Assembly: GCF_019578655.1 (NCBI RefSeq)
Contig: NC_063264.1
Location: 16,790,429 to 16,854,428 of the forward strand
Direction: 5' to 3'
DNA length: 64,000 nucleotides
From: Ricinus communis
Taxonomy: Eukaryota; Streptophyta; Magnoliopsida; Malpighiales; Euphorbiaceae
Shown here: positions 1 through 11,079 of the stretch, in pieces
Layout: each line of letters begins with the position of its first letter
Numbering within the stretch: the first letter of the stretch is position 1
The notes under the pieces: generated by a model
What the model was told of the DNA's origin: nothing
What the model saw: the letters and a program-made list of their open reading frames with translations, nothing else
Databases searched by the model: none
Program-made: the position numbers and the translations under genes

Positions 1-488
1 GCAGTTTGTAAATTGGAGGGCTTGCAGGATGTTGTTCTGGGAAATAGCATTTCCAATAAAGATGATCTTATTCAATTGTCATTCACTGCAGTTCGAGTGA
101 TTAATTCTGTGAGTTGTGTTCTACGAGGTTTATCCTGATTTTATTTCTTGGTTAATTGCAATGCTGATTATTGTCATTTACACGTTTTCTCCTCGATGAA
201 CCATATAGTACGAGAACATAACAGGGACAGCTTTTCAAGGTTTCACTCGTCATCCCTTCTGTTACATATTGTAGACTTCTTTCTCTGGTAAATAGGTTCC
301 TTCTCTTTTCACCCCTGAGCATTCTGAAGAGGTATGGCTAGTGTAATTTCAATCTTAGATCTTGTTGTTTGCTTTGTTACTTGCTATGGTATTACTGTCA
401 CTTGGGTTGATTTTCTGTCATTAAGAAGTCTAGAAGTGGTATATGTTTCCACAGATTGAGATCGTGCTTGCCTCTAGAGATTCTTCTG
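1..488 (+). pseudogene. CPL3: CPL3-like (RNA Pol II CTD phosphatase-like 3) exon fragment, unit 1
   Basis: Four exon-like blocks are visible: 1-108 (opens AVCKLEGLQ, ends QLSFTAVRVINS before a gt donor), 184-239 (VFSSMNHIVREHNRDSFSR), 296-331 (VPSLFTPEHSEE) and 455-488 (IEIVLASRDSSG). Joined, they resemble the middle, non-catalytic part of plant CPL3, a nuclear phosphatase of the RNA polymerase II C-terminal domain. The match is from memory of family motifs such as LFSPEQ-KEIE. Introns are retained. The acceptor before the second block reads cac instead of cag, so normal splicing should fail. No catalytic FCP1 (DxDxT) or BRCT domain follows. The fragment is cut by the window edge and continues the captured-gene block seen complete further right. 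Confidence 0.62.
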
Positions 489-1506
489 GTGTTTTTTTTG
501 AGTTCTTAGAAGGATAATGATGTGATTGGTAAAAGTTCAGGTTACAGAACTGAAGGAGTTTCGGATTTTAAGAATATGCTGATCCAATTTCAAATTTTAA
601 GAATAGATCGGCTTTGCTTCCTTTATTGCATCTATACCTCTACCAATTGTAGCAGCTATCTATTTCATCTAGACCATATTTAGACAGCTTCTGCTGTCCT
701 TGGTTTCTCTTTATGTTCTGTAACCTCCTGAACAGTTTCAGGATAAAGTTCATACTTGGCTTCTCTTTCTTCATGGGCATTTCAGTACTCCAATACTTCA
801 GATAGTACTATAATCAAATAGGATCAAAATGCGGGTCATGTTTACACTGGTTCCTTTGTTAGACCTCCACAAATATCAGTACCCCCAATTATTAGGCTGC
901 CTGTCATCCATCACCTACACGGGAATCAGCACTTCCTTTACAGTATAATATTTGCGGTTCATTTGGTTCTCTGTAATATTAGGAAATTCCTTTTCATTTT
1001 CTTCAGCTGGATATAATCTTGAGGATGAGGAGGGCAACAAGTTTCCTGGCAGAAAACTTTTAGAGAGCAAAGATAGCAGATTAATGAACTATGGGATGTA
1101 TGCTTTGTATCCGTCATCAGTAGGACGCAGTTTTATTTGTTATTCACATAATAAGCTGAGCTTAGGCGCTTGAATTGGTTACAGCAGCATTTGGCAATGC
1201 ATCTTGGAGATGAGCCTGCAATTTCTCTATCCTGAATGTTTTCTTCTCTCTTTTTAGCCTGCGAACTTACACGAACTGACACATTGCTTGCAGTTGTTAA
1301 TATCCAATGAATGCTTAAATTAAATATACCCTATCGGGACTCCAAGCTCACTCATATATTGCAGCACTCTCTCGGCAGGAATGCACGAACTGAGCAGAAC
1401 CACAGCCTCCTGACCCTTCAAAGGAGAAAGACTTAAAAAGTTCAGCAGGTGAGTTTCAACAGCTTAATTGTTGTCCAGTCATCTAATGAATGTACGCATT
1501 CCTTAT
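489..1506 (+). other. Tail of captured-gene block, unit 1, unassigned
   Basis: This stretch follows the CPL3-like exons in every unit and has no gene I can name. A short coding-like piece near 1008-1075 (NLEDEEG) recurs in all units and could be another CPL3 exon. Near 1320-1440 the minus strand reads open over a short distance (clearest in unit 3, 31,180-31,467) but resembles no family I know. A donor-like context (cag|gtgagt) lies near 1447. The block ends where the TE block begins at tacatctctttatttgag. Confidence 0.45.
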
Positions 1507-3734
1507 ATACATCTCTTTATTTGAGACGAGTCTATCAATTGCTTAATCAAAACAGTAAATTATTATGATAATTAGAAAAAAAAAGAGAGGCTCTTTTTTT
1601 AAAAAGGATTGTGTGAAAAGTGAATAGATGGCAATTAATATAATGATCAAGATATTAAAGTATATTACTTGATTTTTTAATGGTCACTGAATGAAACACT
1701 TTATTTTTGTGTTGGTTTAGCTTTCTACGGCAGTGCAAGTACTAAATTAACAAGTCGTGTTTCCTCCAAAGATAAGTTTATTTTCTGTTATCTCATATTT
1801 CGTAGTTTTACTATTGTTTTATATATTTAATATTATTCTTAATTTGCTTTTAATTTCTCTTTATTCTATTGTATATTTGTTTATTTGTTTATTTGAACTT
1901 TTATTTGCTAATTTTGTTTACTAATCTAATTCTTTTCATAGTGACAGGTTCTAATTACCCAGTTTTGATATCCTAAGCGGTCTTTTATGGACTTTTAGGA
2001 TTAATTTAGTTAATTAATTAGTTAATTTCTTATTTGACTTTTTGAGGCTTTTAAGCTATGGTTGTAATTAATTCCCCCTTAATTGCCCCGATCTCCTTAA
2101 TCCCTTTCTGGATTTCTCTTTTCTCCTCCCCCCTTTCTATGTATGTTTTATTTTATTGTTTTTAGATTTTCACCACACATGTTTAAGGGACTAAAATCAA
2201 TTTAGGATTTATGAGCGATCATTTAGCATGCCTAACATAAAATAAATAAAACTTACCAAAGTAAGCTTCTGGCATTTCATATCTACACTCACTTTAAAAT
2301 GCTAATTTACCAATTAAATTTATGTAATAAAATTGGATTCAAATTTGGCCACCTTGCATGTGAAAGATAAAAAATCTGAGTTACTAAAGTACCTTCCGTC
2401 AGGACTAGTTTTGAGTGCTAATATACCTCCATCTATAGCACTCTTCTTTGGACTTTTAGGATTAGTTTAGTTAATTAATTAGTTAATTCTTTATTCGATT
2501 GTTTTGGTCGCAGTTGTAATTAATTTCTCTTGATCGCTCCGGTCTCCTTAATCCCTTTCTAGAATTCTCTTTTCTGCTCCCCCTTTGTATAAATGTTTTA
2601 TTTTATTGCTTTTAGATTTACACTACACATGTCTAATAGAATAAAATCAACTTAGGATTTTTCAATCACCCCACATGCCCAACATAAAATGAACAAAGCT
2701 TACCAATGTAAGCTTCCCACGCCTTATGTATTCACTTTAAAATGCTAAGATTCTGAATCCTACACCTAGATAGTATCTAAAGTACCAAAGTACCTCATTC
2801 TAGGACTGGTTTCGGGTACCAAATGTACCTTTTTCCAAGTTAGAATCGTTTGTTGTCCTCACATATTATATAAGATAAAAAGGTTCGTGCTTAAATAAGT
2901 AGAAGTGACTAGATTAAGGTAATTTTGTTAGGCTAGCAAACATTCATTTACTCTAGCGGATGCCTAGGCATGTGCCTCATGCATTCCTTATTCATACCCT
3001 GAGCCCTCACAATCTTTGATATTGGGGAGGGAGAATTTTTAGGTTCTCTGCAAGGGGTATAAAGCTGCCATTCTTACTCTCCAATTTGTCTCGATGTTTA
3101 GGGTGTCGACTCCAATTCACATGATCATTGTGGTCCTTTAGGTCTCTTAATCATATGACTTATTTCAAAATGGACTAGTACTAAGAACAATTCCTCGACA
3201 CAATGATGAGGTTGTAAATCAACTAGGGCCGAGCCTAAAAACCTATTGTGCTCACACATTCTTATATAGTAAAAGAGAAGAAATTTTTTTTAAAAGAACT
3301 AAAATACCTTTAGTTAATCTAATTATTTAATTGAATATAATTTTTAATCTTAATTCAATTCTAATTTTATTATAATTTAATATGCAATTCTAGTCCTATA
3401 AAGATTGATGAGTATCACTACATTAATTTAATTAGTGATTCATCCAATTGATGAAATTAATATTACATAATTTAATTTCATATATATAAGAAATTGATGA
3501 ATTACTTTATCATACTATGATATAGTTTATGAGCATTAGTAGGTTTTCAGGCCCAGCCCCAAGTGATTGGCATCCTCGTCATATTGTCAAAGAATTTCTA
3601 GGCTCGTTTCGAAATGAGTCATTCAGTCGAAGAACCTAAAAAGACCACAATATTTATTTGATAATCGAAAAAGTGGAATCGCCACCCAAGATGCCGGGTC
3701 AAGTAATAGGTTTCGAAAATTAGGTACGAATAAG
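1507..3734. mobile_element. Degenerate non-coding LTR-retrotransposon block (LARD-like), unit 1 copy a
   Basis: AT-rich sequence with no coding potential, repeated in every unit. It contains two diverged direct repeats of about 460 bp (starting near 1989 and 2450, both with ggacttttaggatta, a run of ttaattaattagttaa, and a short aagcttac/gtaagctt inverted repeat). Next come a tgcctaggca palindrome near 2970 and a region of diverged inverted arms. Its right side runs into a minus-strand gag remnant, so I read it as the untranslated/LTR part of an old gypsy-type element. Exact LTR ends and target-site duplications are not recognisable. Confidence 0.5.
3101..3687. repeat. Diverged inverted repeat arms, unit 1 copy a
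   Basis: About 155 bp at 3101-3254 is similar to the reverse complement of 3531-3687, with about 275 bp between. Shared landmarks include gggtg-cga-tcca, attgtggtc, tttaggt, gactcatttc-like text, gcctgaaaacctact and a final gctca. Identity looks like roughly two thirds by eye. The structure recurs in units 2, 3 and 4, so it belongs to the element and is not a local accident. Confidence 0.55.
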
Positions 3735-3950
3735 GAGGTTTATGAAGTGCCCTGGCCTAGGCTGCCTAGCCTCCTTAGTGCATCTAGTCCCTCTATTGGT
3801 TTAGTGGTCATCTTCGCCACTTTATACGAAATCTCAAAATCAGAGATGGTCTCACTGGATAGTTTCCTTGTGGCTTCCCAGTACCAAGTACTCACTTCCA
3901 GTTCAGTGCTCTATACTACAAATCTCTCCGTCATATCTATCTTGATGTTC
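3735..3950 (-). pseudogene. Ty3/gypsy-type gag remnant, unit 1 copy a (truncated)
   Basis: Read on the minus strand, this is the distal part of a gag-like domain seen more fully at 36.6-37.3 kb and 52.7-53.4 kb. It matches the segment following the conserved gag positions (ETISDFE-like, KVAKMTTKP-like), just left of the non-coding block. Frames are interrupted by stops. Copy a is cut at 3950, where it joins the AT-rich spacer. Plus-strand frames here are shadows. Confidence 0.45.
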
Positions 3951-6340
3951 TGTTAGTAGATCCCTATAGAGCATTATCCTTATTTCTCCTTCTTCAACTT
4001 CAGCTTTAGTGGAAGTTTCGCCAACAAACTTTATTATTATTTTTGTCATCTCCGACTGTGTATACCCCTAAGTAATATTGAAATATTAGATTCCTTATGA
4101 TAATTTTTGAATGTCATGATTCAGTAAATATATTCATGTTATGGTTGTCATTATTTTTTAGCAGTGAGTTTAGTATCGTCTTTTATAATATTAAATTCAC
4201 AGAGTTAGTCCTTTAGTACCTATCTATTCGTATAGAGTTGGGTCTCACAGGTAATCGGAATATGAATAGGAATGTCATTGCTGATTATCATAAAATAGTT
4301 AGGGTTAATTACTAATACCTCTTTAGATTTGGATAAATGTACAAATCCAATTTTATTTTTTCAGAAATGAACTAATACGCTTTTATATTTGGTTCAATTA
4401 ACCATCGACCCCTTCCATCATTTTTTTCACTAGTTTACCAGTCAAAGAGCTTAATTGATTAAATGAAAGTTCAATTTGGTCCTTATACTTATTATAAGTT
4501 TAATTTGATCTAGTAAGAAGTTCAATTTAACCACTAAACTTATTAGTAAGAATTAAATTTGTCGAAAATATGTAAATTAGTATTTTTTAATTGTTTCCAT
4601 TTCTTAACATGACTTTTTTATACAAAAAAATAAATTTGTTTATTGGTAATTAAGAAAAAAATAAACTTTTTCCCTTTAATTTTTATGCAGTATTTGATTT
4701 TTTTTCTTAACTTTTTGTTTTATAACTAAGAATAATAATCTCCAACCTATTTAAATTCTAATGAGAATAATTAATATTTTGTTATTTTTTATCTTGAACA
4801 TTTTAAAATATCTCAACTATCAATTTATTCTTATTCTTTTCATGCAGAGCTAATTCCAATACTTACTACCATTACAATTATCGTCCTAAAATCAGTTTGA
4901 AAAACCCCCATTATGATATGAAAAGATTATTTTGGATAAATTATTTTCATTATCCAATATTAAATCAAGTTTGAACTAATTCTTATCTTTGAATTTAGTT
5001 GCATAAATTATTCTGATTATATTAGTTATTAAAAATCTAAAACATTATGACTTATTTATGATTTTTTCTAAAAATAAGAAATAAAAAAGACATCTCTATG
5101 GTTCTTTTTAAAAAGAATATGCTAGAAATTAGAGCAATTTAAAAATATTAATTTAATTATCTTGAAAGAAGAGTTTAATAGTTTTAATAAATTTAAGGGC
5201 TGAATGAACCTTTTTTATTGTATCAAATTAAATTTATAATATAAGGACCAAATAAAGCATCTCTTTGATAGATTGACTGATAAAAAGAGATTGACAAAAG
5301 ATTTAAAATTAACCAAAGCAAACATTAAAGAGGTACTAGAGTTAATTGATCTCTTTTAAACCATCGAATATAGACTAGATTAAGCAGGTGCATTGGGATT
5401 TGAAGTTGAAGGAATTGATATGGTAGGAGCATGTGAACCATCATTAAGAGGATTCATATCATGATGATTAATGAGTGGAAGAAATTGTGTCTTCAAAGCA
5501 AAGTAATTTCAGGATGAAAATTTAATGGCAAAGCTAAAGTTTATTGTGGAGTGGAAGAAGCATCAATAATCTTTAGTTGGCTTTGATACCATGTTTAGAC
5601 TTGAATGTTCTATTGGAGTGATATGAATTAAGTTACAAATCAGAATATTTATAGGATTACAGAGCCAATAGCTATACAGCTACAAGCTAAGAGATATAAG
5701 ACTTATCTATGTATGAAGATGATAAATATTAAAAAGGATAAGAGATAAGAGATATAAGAGATGAGAGAACTCTAAGAGATAAGGGACAAGATTAGAATTG
5801 TAAATTTGTCCAAATATGAGTAAGAGTAATTAACTTGTATTTATATACAAATATATTAAGATTTAGATAAACTTCTGACAGAAGAATTTGTTATTAATAA
5901 TTAATATAAAATTAATAAGATTAAGCAATACAATTGTATTAATTAGTAGAAAATATATTTTAAAAGTACAATATAAATTAGAGTATTAAGGATAATATAA
6001 ATCATTTTACCAAATTTTAGAAAATAGGCCTACATTATGCTAAAAATGCTAGGTTCTTTTTGAGTTACAAATAGAGAAAGAACACTCGCACTGAAAACTT
6101 TAATTAAGTTGATATATGCTAGGTTGTTATATTTTGATTATTAATGTAAGAACTTAAATAGAATCACATGCCAACAATTATATGTAACAATTGGTATCTT
6201 GCATTTTCTTTTGGATGCATTCTAAAGGTAATTGCAAAAAAAAAATCTAAGTTCCAATAAATATATGATGAAACTTGTACCATTTTTAAAAACGGTATTA
6301 AATATCAAATCTTATTTAGCAATATTAGTTGGGTGGATAT
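3951..6340. other. AT-rich spacer of TE block, unit 1 copy a
   Basis: About 2.4 kb of very AT-rich sequence with only short spurious frames. It recurs in every unit (12.1-14.2, 20.2-22.6, 39.6-42.2, 54.0-54.9 plus 61.9-62.8 kb), so it is part of the amplified element. Small features include purine-rich agataagagata repeats near 5690-5790. I see no gene, RNA gene or intact transposon end. Confidence 0.5.
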
Positions 6341-7073
6341 TTTTGTATATCCGATTCGACCGAACTCTAATAGAACGAGTTTAGGTAATTGAAAAGAATT
6401 TGGGAAGAGTTTGAAATTGGATTCTAATATACTCGTGTCGATTTTGGATATGAGCCCTCGTATACCTGCTCCCTACCATAATTATTTAAATGAATATAAG
6501 TATAGCTTACTTGAATCTAGTACTCGATCCCATTTAAAATTATGTAGTTTAGATTTAGTTTTTCTGTTAGTATATTTTAAAATTTAATTATTATAAACGA
6601 GTATATCAGAGCATTATAGGCCAACCTGTTATGCCCGAGAAAGACGAAGTTGACCAAGTTTGTATCCACAACAACAGAAAGTCTAAGAGATCGTGTCATG
6701 GACGGACTCTAGTTAGAGAGTCTAACCCAATCTAAAACTCTTGAGACAACAAAGAGAATAAATCTTATTATATCTAAGCCGACCTATATCTGCAGAGTTT
6801 TTTACTCAAATAGACTATCAAACATCTATATAAAGAACCATATTTTCATATACATGCTACTTTACACCTTTAATATACTTAAGCCACCCTTTCACAAATT
6901 ACTGACTTAATTATCGGAGTAAGTGGGTGGACAATCCCGTCTGTCGCTTTCTAACCATCTTTATAGGTACTCTGGAGATTGAATCAACCTTTAAAGATCT
7001 TATTGATAGCTCAATCCTTGACCGAGTTATCAAGTACCTATTTAATTATTCAAATATTTATATAAATGGATAT
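6341..7073 (+). mobile_element. LTR remnant of an old gypsy-type element, unit 1 copy a
   Basis: Contains a block common at plant LTR 3' ends: actgacttaattatcggagt near 6900-6920, then a pyrimidine-rich stretch and taggtactctgg near 6965. This resembles the usual ctgacttgagcgtcggagtg...caggta theme, which gives the plus orientation. Its right end is cut at about 7073, where the block start (tacatctctttatttgag) is rejoined. That junction marks a local duplication of the TE block inside unit 1. Confidence 0.45.
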
Positions 7074-9257
7074 ATACATCTCTTTATTTGAGACGAGTCT
7101 ATCAATTGCTTAATCAAAATAGTAAATTATTATGATAATTAGACAAAGAAAAAAGAGGCTCTTTTTAAAAAAAAAAGATTGTGTGAAAAGTGAATAGATG
7201 GCAATCAAAGTACATTACTTGGTTTTTTAATGGTTACCAAGTGAAACACTTTATTTTTGTGTTGGTTTAGCTTTCTATGTCAGAGTGCAAGTACTAAATT
7301 AACATTTCGTGTTGCCTCCCAAGATAAGTTTATTTTCTGTTAGCATCTTCCGTAGTTTTACTATTGTTTTATATATTTAATATTATTCTTAATTTGCTTT
7401 TAATTTCTGTTTATTCTATAGTTTATTTGTTTATTTGCATTTTTATTTGTTAATTTTGTTTATTAATCTAATTCTTTTCATAGTGACAGGTTCTAATTAC
7501 CCAGTTTTGATATCCTAAGCGGTCTTTTATGGACTTTTAGGATTAATTTAGTTAATTAATTAGTTAATTCCTTATTTGATTTTTTGAGGCTTTTAAGCTA
7601 TGGTTGTAATTAATTCCCCCTTAATTGCTCCGATCTCCTTAATCCCTTTCTGGATTTCTCTTTTCTCCTCCCCCCTTCTATGTATGTTTTATTTTATTGT
7701 TTTTAGATTTTCACAACATATATTTACGGGAGTAAAATCAATTTAGGATTTATGAGCGATCATTCAGCATGCCTAACATAAAATGAATAAAGCTTATCAA
7801 AGTAAGCTTCTGGCACCTCATATCTGCATTCACTTTAAAATGCTAATTTACTACTTAAATTTAGGTAATAAAATTGGATTCAAGTTTGGCCACCTTGCAT
7901 GTGAAAGATAAAAAATCTGAGTTACCAAAGTACCTTCCGTCAGGACTAGTTTTGAGTGCTAATATACCTCCTTCTATAGCTTTGGACTTTTAGGATTAGT
8001 TTAGTTAATTTATTAGTTAATTCTTTATTTGATTGTTTTGGCGGTGGTTGTAATTAATTCCCCTTGATCGCTCCAGTCTCCTTAATCCCTTTCTAGAATT
8101 CTCTTTTCTCCTCTCCTTTCTATAAATGTTTTATTTTATTGCTTTTAGATTTACACTACACATGTCTAAGAGAATAATAAAATTAGCTTAGGATTTTTCA
8201 ATCACCCCACAATGCCAAACATAAAATGAACAAAGCTTACCAATGAAAGCTTCCTGCGCCTTATATATGTATTCACTTTAAAATGCTAAGATTATGAATC
8301 CCACACCTAGATAGTATCTAAAGTACTAAAGTACCTTATTCTATGACTCGTTTCGGGTACTAATGTACCTTTTTCCAAGTTAGAATTGTTTGTTGACCTC
8401 ACATATTATATAAGATAAAAAGTTTGTGCTTAAATAAGTAGAAGTGACTAGATTAAGGTAATCTTGTTAGGCTAGCAAACATTCATTTACTCTAGCGGAT
8501 GCCTAGGCATGTGCCTCATGCATTCCTTATCATACCCTGAGCCCCCATAATCTTTGATATTGGGGAGGGAGAATTTTAGGCTCTCCGCGAGGGGTATAAA
8601 GCTACCATTCTTACTCTTCAATTTGTCTCGATGTTTAGGGTGGTGACTCCACTTCACATGATCATTGTGGTCCTTTAGGTCTCTTAACCATATGACTTAT
8701 TTCAAAATGGACCTAGTACTAAGAATGGTTCCTCGACACAACGATGAGGTCGTAAATCAACTAGGGCCGAGCCTAAAAACCTATTGTGCTCACACATTCT
8801 TATATAGTAAAAGAGAAGAAATTTTTTTTAAAAGAACTAAAATACCTTTAGTTAATCTAATTATTTATTTGAATATAATTTTTAATCTTAATTCAATCCT
8901 AATTTTATTATAATTTCATATGCAATTCTAGTCCTACAAAAGATTGATGAGTATCACTATATTAATTTAATTAGTGATTCATCCAATTGATGAATTTAAT
9001 TTCATATATATAAGAAATTGATGAATTAGTTTATCATAGACCTATGAGTTTATGAGCATTAGTAGGTTTTTAGGGCCAACCCCAAGTGATTCGCATCCTC
9101 GTCACGTTGTTAGAGAATTTTTAGGCTCGTTTTGAAATAAGTTGTTCGGTCAAGGAAACTAGAAGACCACAATATTCATTTGACAATCGAAGAAGTGGAA
9201 TCGCCACCTAAGATGTGGGGTCAAGTAATAGGTTTTGAAAATTAAGTACGAATAAGG
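7074..9257. mobile_element. Degenerate LARD-like block, unit 1 copy b
   Basis: Second copy of the 1507-3734 sequence inside unit 1, colinear and highly similar, including the two ~460-bp direct repeats and the inverted arms (about 8637-8795 and 9050-9215). Small indels separate it from copy a; one lacks about 10 bp before the second ggactttta. No coding potential. It leads into a longer gag remnant than copy a does. Confidence 0.5.
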
Positions 9258-9735
9258 AAGGTTTATGAAGTGCCCTGGCCTAGGCTACCTAGCCTCCTTA
9301 GTGCATCTGGTCCCTTTATTGGTTTAGTGGTCATCTTCGCCACTTTATGCAAAATCTCAAAATCAGAGATGGTCTCATTGGATAGTTTCCTTGTGGCTGC
9401 CCAGTCCCAAGTACTCACTTCCACTTTAGTAGTGCTCTGTACCCATATTGGCCTACAAATCTCTCAGTCATATCTTTCCAATTGTCTCTTAGTTTTTCAT
9501 TCAACTGCTAGTACCAACAGGCAACAATGCCGATCAAGTAGACACTAAAAAGTATTGGATTATCTGCTGCTTGGTCATATTAGTGCAGGTACCAAATTAG
9601 TAAGCATTCAAGAAAGCCTAAGGATCATCAGAACCATCGAATTTCTACAGGTCAAGAAGATCCACTTTGGATGACTTCCCATTATTGAGCAACTTTTGCA
9701 TATGTCCATTTGTTTAATAATGTCTTTGAGTCGAG
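9258..9735 (-). pseudogene. Ty3/gypsy-type gag remnant, unit 1 copy b
   Basis: On the minus strand the order is a KFDGSDDP-AFLNAY block near 9640, an ACWYQQLNEKLRDNW-like block near 9500, and an ETISDFE-like end. This order is typical of plant gypsy gag (retrotrans_gag) domains. Several stops and shifts break the frame. At about 9735 the gag sequence is fused to a PIF/Harbinger transposase fragment on the opposite strand, probably by a deletion: the fuller arrangement at 37.0-37.6 kb has about 500 bp between them. Confidence 0.55.
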
Positions 9736-9736
9736 G

Positions 9737-10335
9737 ATTAGTAGCTATCGCAATCGTTATGGAATAACTTTGCAAAATATTTTAGCAGCTTGTATTTTTT
9801 ATTTGGAATTCAAATATGTGCTTAGTGGGTGGAAAGGATTTGCATATGATTCAAAAGTGTTAAATGATGTCTATCAAGGAGTAATAGATTTAAAGTACCA
9901 CAATGTACTTTTAATCTACTTATTGCAATTTCAATTTATTTTCATTTTTTATATATATTTTTTGTTTTCTTATCATATTTTTTTTTATTATATTTATGTT
10001 AGGTAAATAATGTTTTGGTGTATTGTGGATTCCCAAATCGACTTCAGTTTTTAGCTCCTTTTCGAGGTGTTCGCTATCATCATCTTCAAGATTTCCAAAG
10101 TCAAGGTCGTCGTCATCCTGAAAATGCATTTTCATGCTTCTTTGAGAAATAGAGTAGAGAGATCATTTGGTATTTTTAAATCACGCTTTAAAATTTTTAA
10201 AACAGTTCCTCCATTTCCATATATAGCGGGCAAGCAGAGCTAGTGTTGGCATGTGCAGGATTGGACAACTTTCTCCGACAAAAGTTTCATTCGGATGAAT
10301 TTCCAGTTGAAGCAGATAGTGAAATTTTATGATTT
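9737..10335 (+). pseudogene. PIF/Harbinger transposase fragment, unit 1
   Basis: Encodes in pieces the HARBI1-type DDE nuclease: SSYRNRYGIT, LSGWKGFAYDSKVLNDV (second catalytic Asp), then after an AT-rich interruption YCGFPNRLQFLAPFRGVRYH, ASLRNRVERSFGIFKSRF (third acidic residue, E of VER) and LVLACAGLDNFLR near the C-terminus. The N-terminal block with the first catalytic Asp (IGAIDGT, present in units 3 and 4) is missing here. Frame breaks near 9900-10010 and 10240 make it non-functional. No terminal inverted repeats or TSD are evident. Minus-strand acidic frames here are shadows. Confidence 0.82.
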
Positions 10336-10458
10336 CCAGCTATACCAGTTAATGAATAAGAGAATTTCATTGAGGCTTAAAAGCAATAAAGAAATACTGC
10401 CAATGAATGGAGGACTACTATAGCTACTAATACGTGGAATGATGTTAATCATGTGGAT

Positions 10459-10541
10459 AACTAACTCCATGTAACAAAATTTAAAATAATCTACTAACTG
10501 AAATAATCTATTATTTTAAATTTTGTTACATAGAGTTAGTT
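10459..10541. repeat. Near-perfect 32-bp inverted repeat (hairpin), unit 1
   Basis: Arms 10459-10490 and 10510-10541 pair over 32 bp with one mismatch around a 19-nt loop. The left arm begins aactaactccatgtaac and the right arm ends catagagttagtt. A second, 10-bp inverted pair (gaaataatct at 10500-10509 with agattatttc at 10542-10551) overlaps the loop. It lies just after the Harbinger fragment and is conserved in unit 3 at 38348-38430. Confidence 0.85.
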
Positions 10542-10617
10542 AGATTATTTCAATTAAAGACATCCACTTTGATTAATTACCTTAAAATTTGTATTTTTTC
10601 ATTATGATAAAAATTAT

Positions 10618-11070
10618 TTTATTACATCAAAATAATAGCAGCAGAGTCACTTTGAGCGATCATACTTCTAATGTCACATTCCCAAGCGGTGGATCAACCA
10701 TACAGAATTGCCATAGCCTCCCGCCATCTCAACATCCAAAACTTCATTATTTTTTTTGAACAAGGCAATAACATTTCCAAACATAATCTCAGATGATTAC
10801 ATCCAATCTGGTTAACTTTAATTCCTGCTTCACCAAAGCATCAATGTTGATCTTGTAATGTCCTTGGATCGGTGCTTTCCAATGAACACTAGTTCGCCCT
10901 GTTTGAGGAAGATTAAATTTGATGAAATCTCCATGATCTCCCTTTCCATTAACAAAGCGATTTTTGGCATTACCAAAGCATAGCATACCAAACTGCACGA
11001 GACCATGGACAATCCTTAAAAACATGGAATAATGAGTCCTCACCAAACCACCATTAAACTTTGCTCCTAA
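10618..11070 (-). pseudogene. RNase H-like domain fragment (plant LINE/RVT_3 type), unit 1
   Basis: On the minus strand the pieces read TSVHWKAPIQGHYKINIDA (start of the RNase H fold with its first Asp) and, after a frame break, EVLDVEMA-EAMAILYG-STAWECDIRS and IAQSDSAAII (Glu and Asp of the active site). This order is typical of the RNase H-like domain that ends plant non-LTR retrotransposon ORFs and also occurs in many plant RVT_3 genes. A stop and shifts disrupt it; the insertion giving MAG-EAM is specific to this copy. No reverse transcriptase is nearby. Confidence 0.65.
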
Positions 11071-11079
11071 CTTCAATTT

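Noticed and set aside
3747..3956. Plus-strand frames MPWPRLPSLLSAS... (also 9,270 and 20,007) and MWSFRSLNHMTYFK... (8,665, 19,390, 33,268, 36,010)
   Set aside because: They recur because the TE block is repeated. The first is antisense to the gag remnant; the second overlaps one inverted arm; neither has a conserved full-length frame.
9920..10135. Minus-strand acidic frame (DDDDLDFGNLEDDDSEHLEKE) and its copy at 37,864-38,055
   Set aside because: It is antisense to the conserved Harbinger transposase motifs GFPNRLQFLAPFRG and YHHLQDFQSQGR; conservation is explained by the plus strand.
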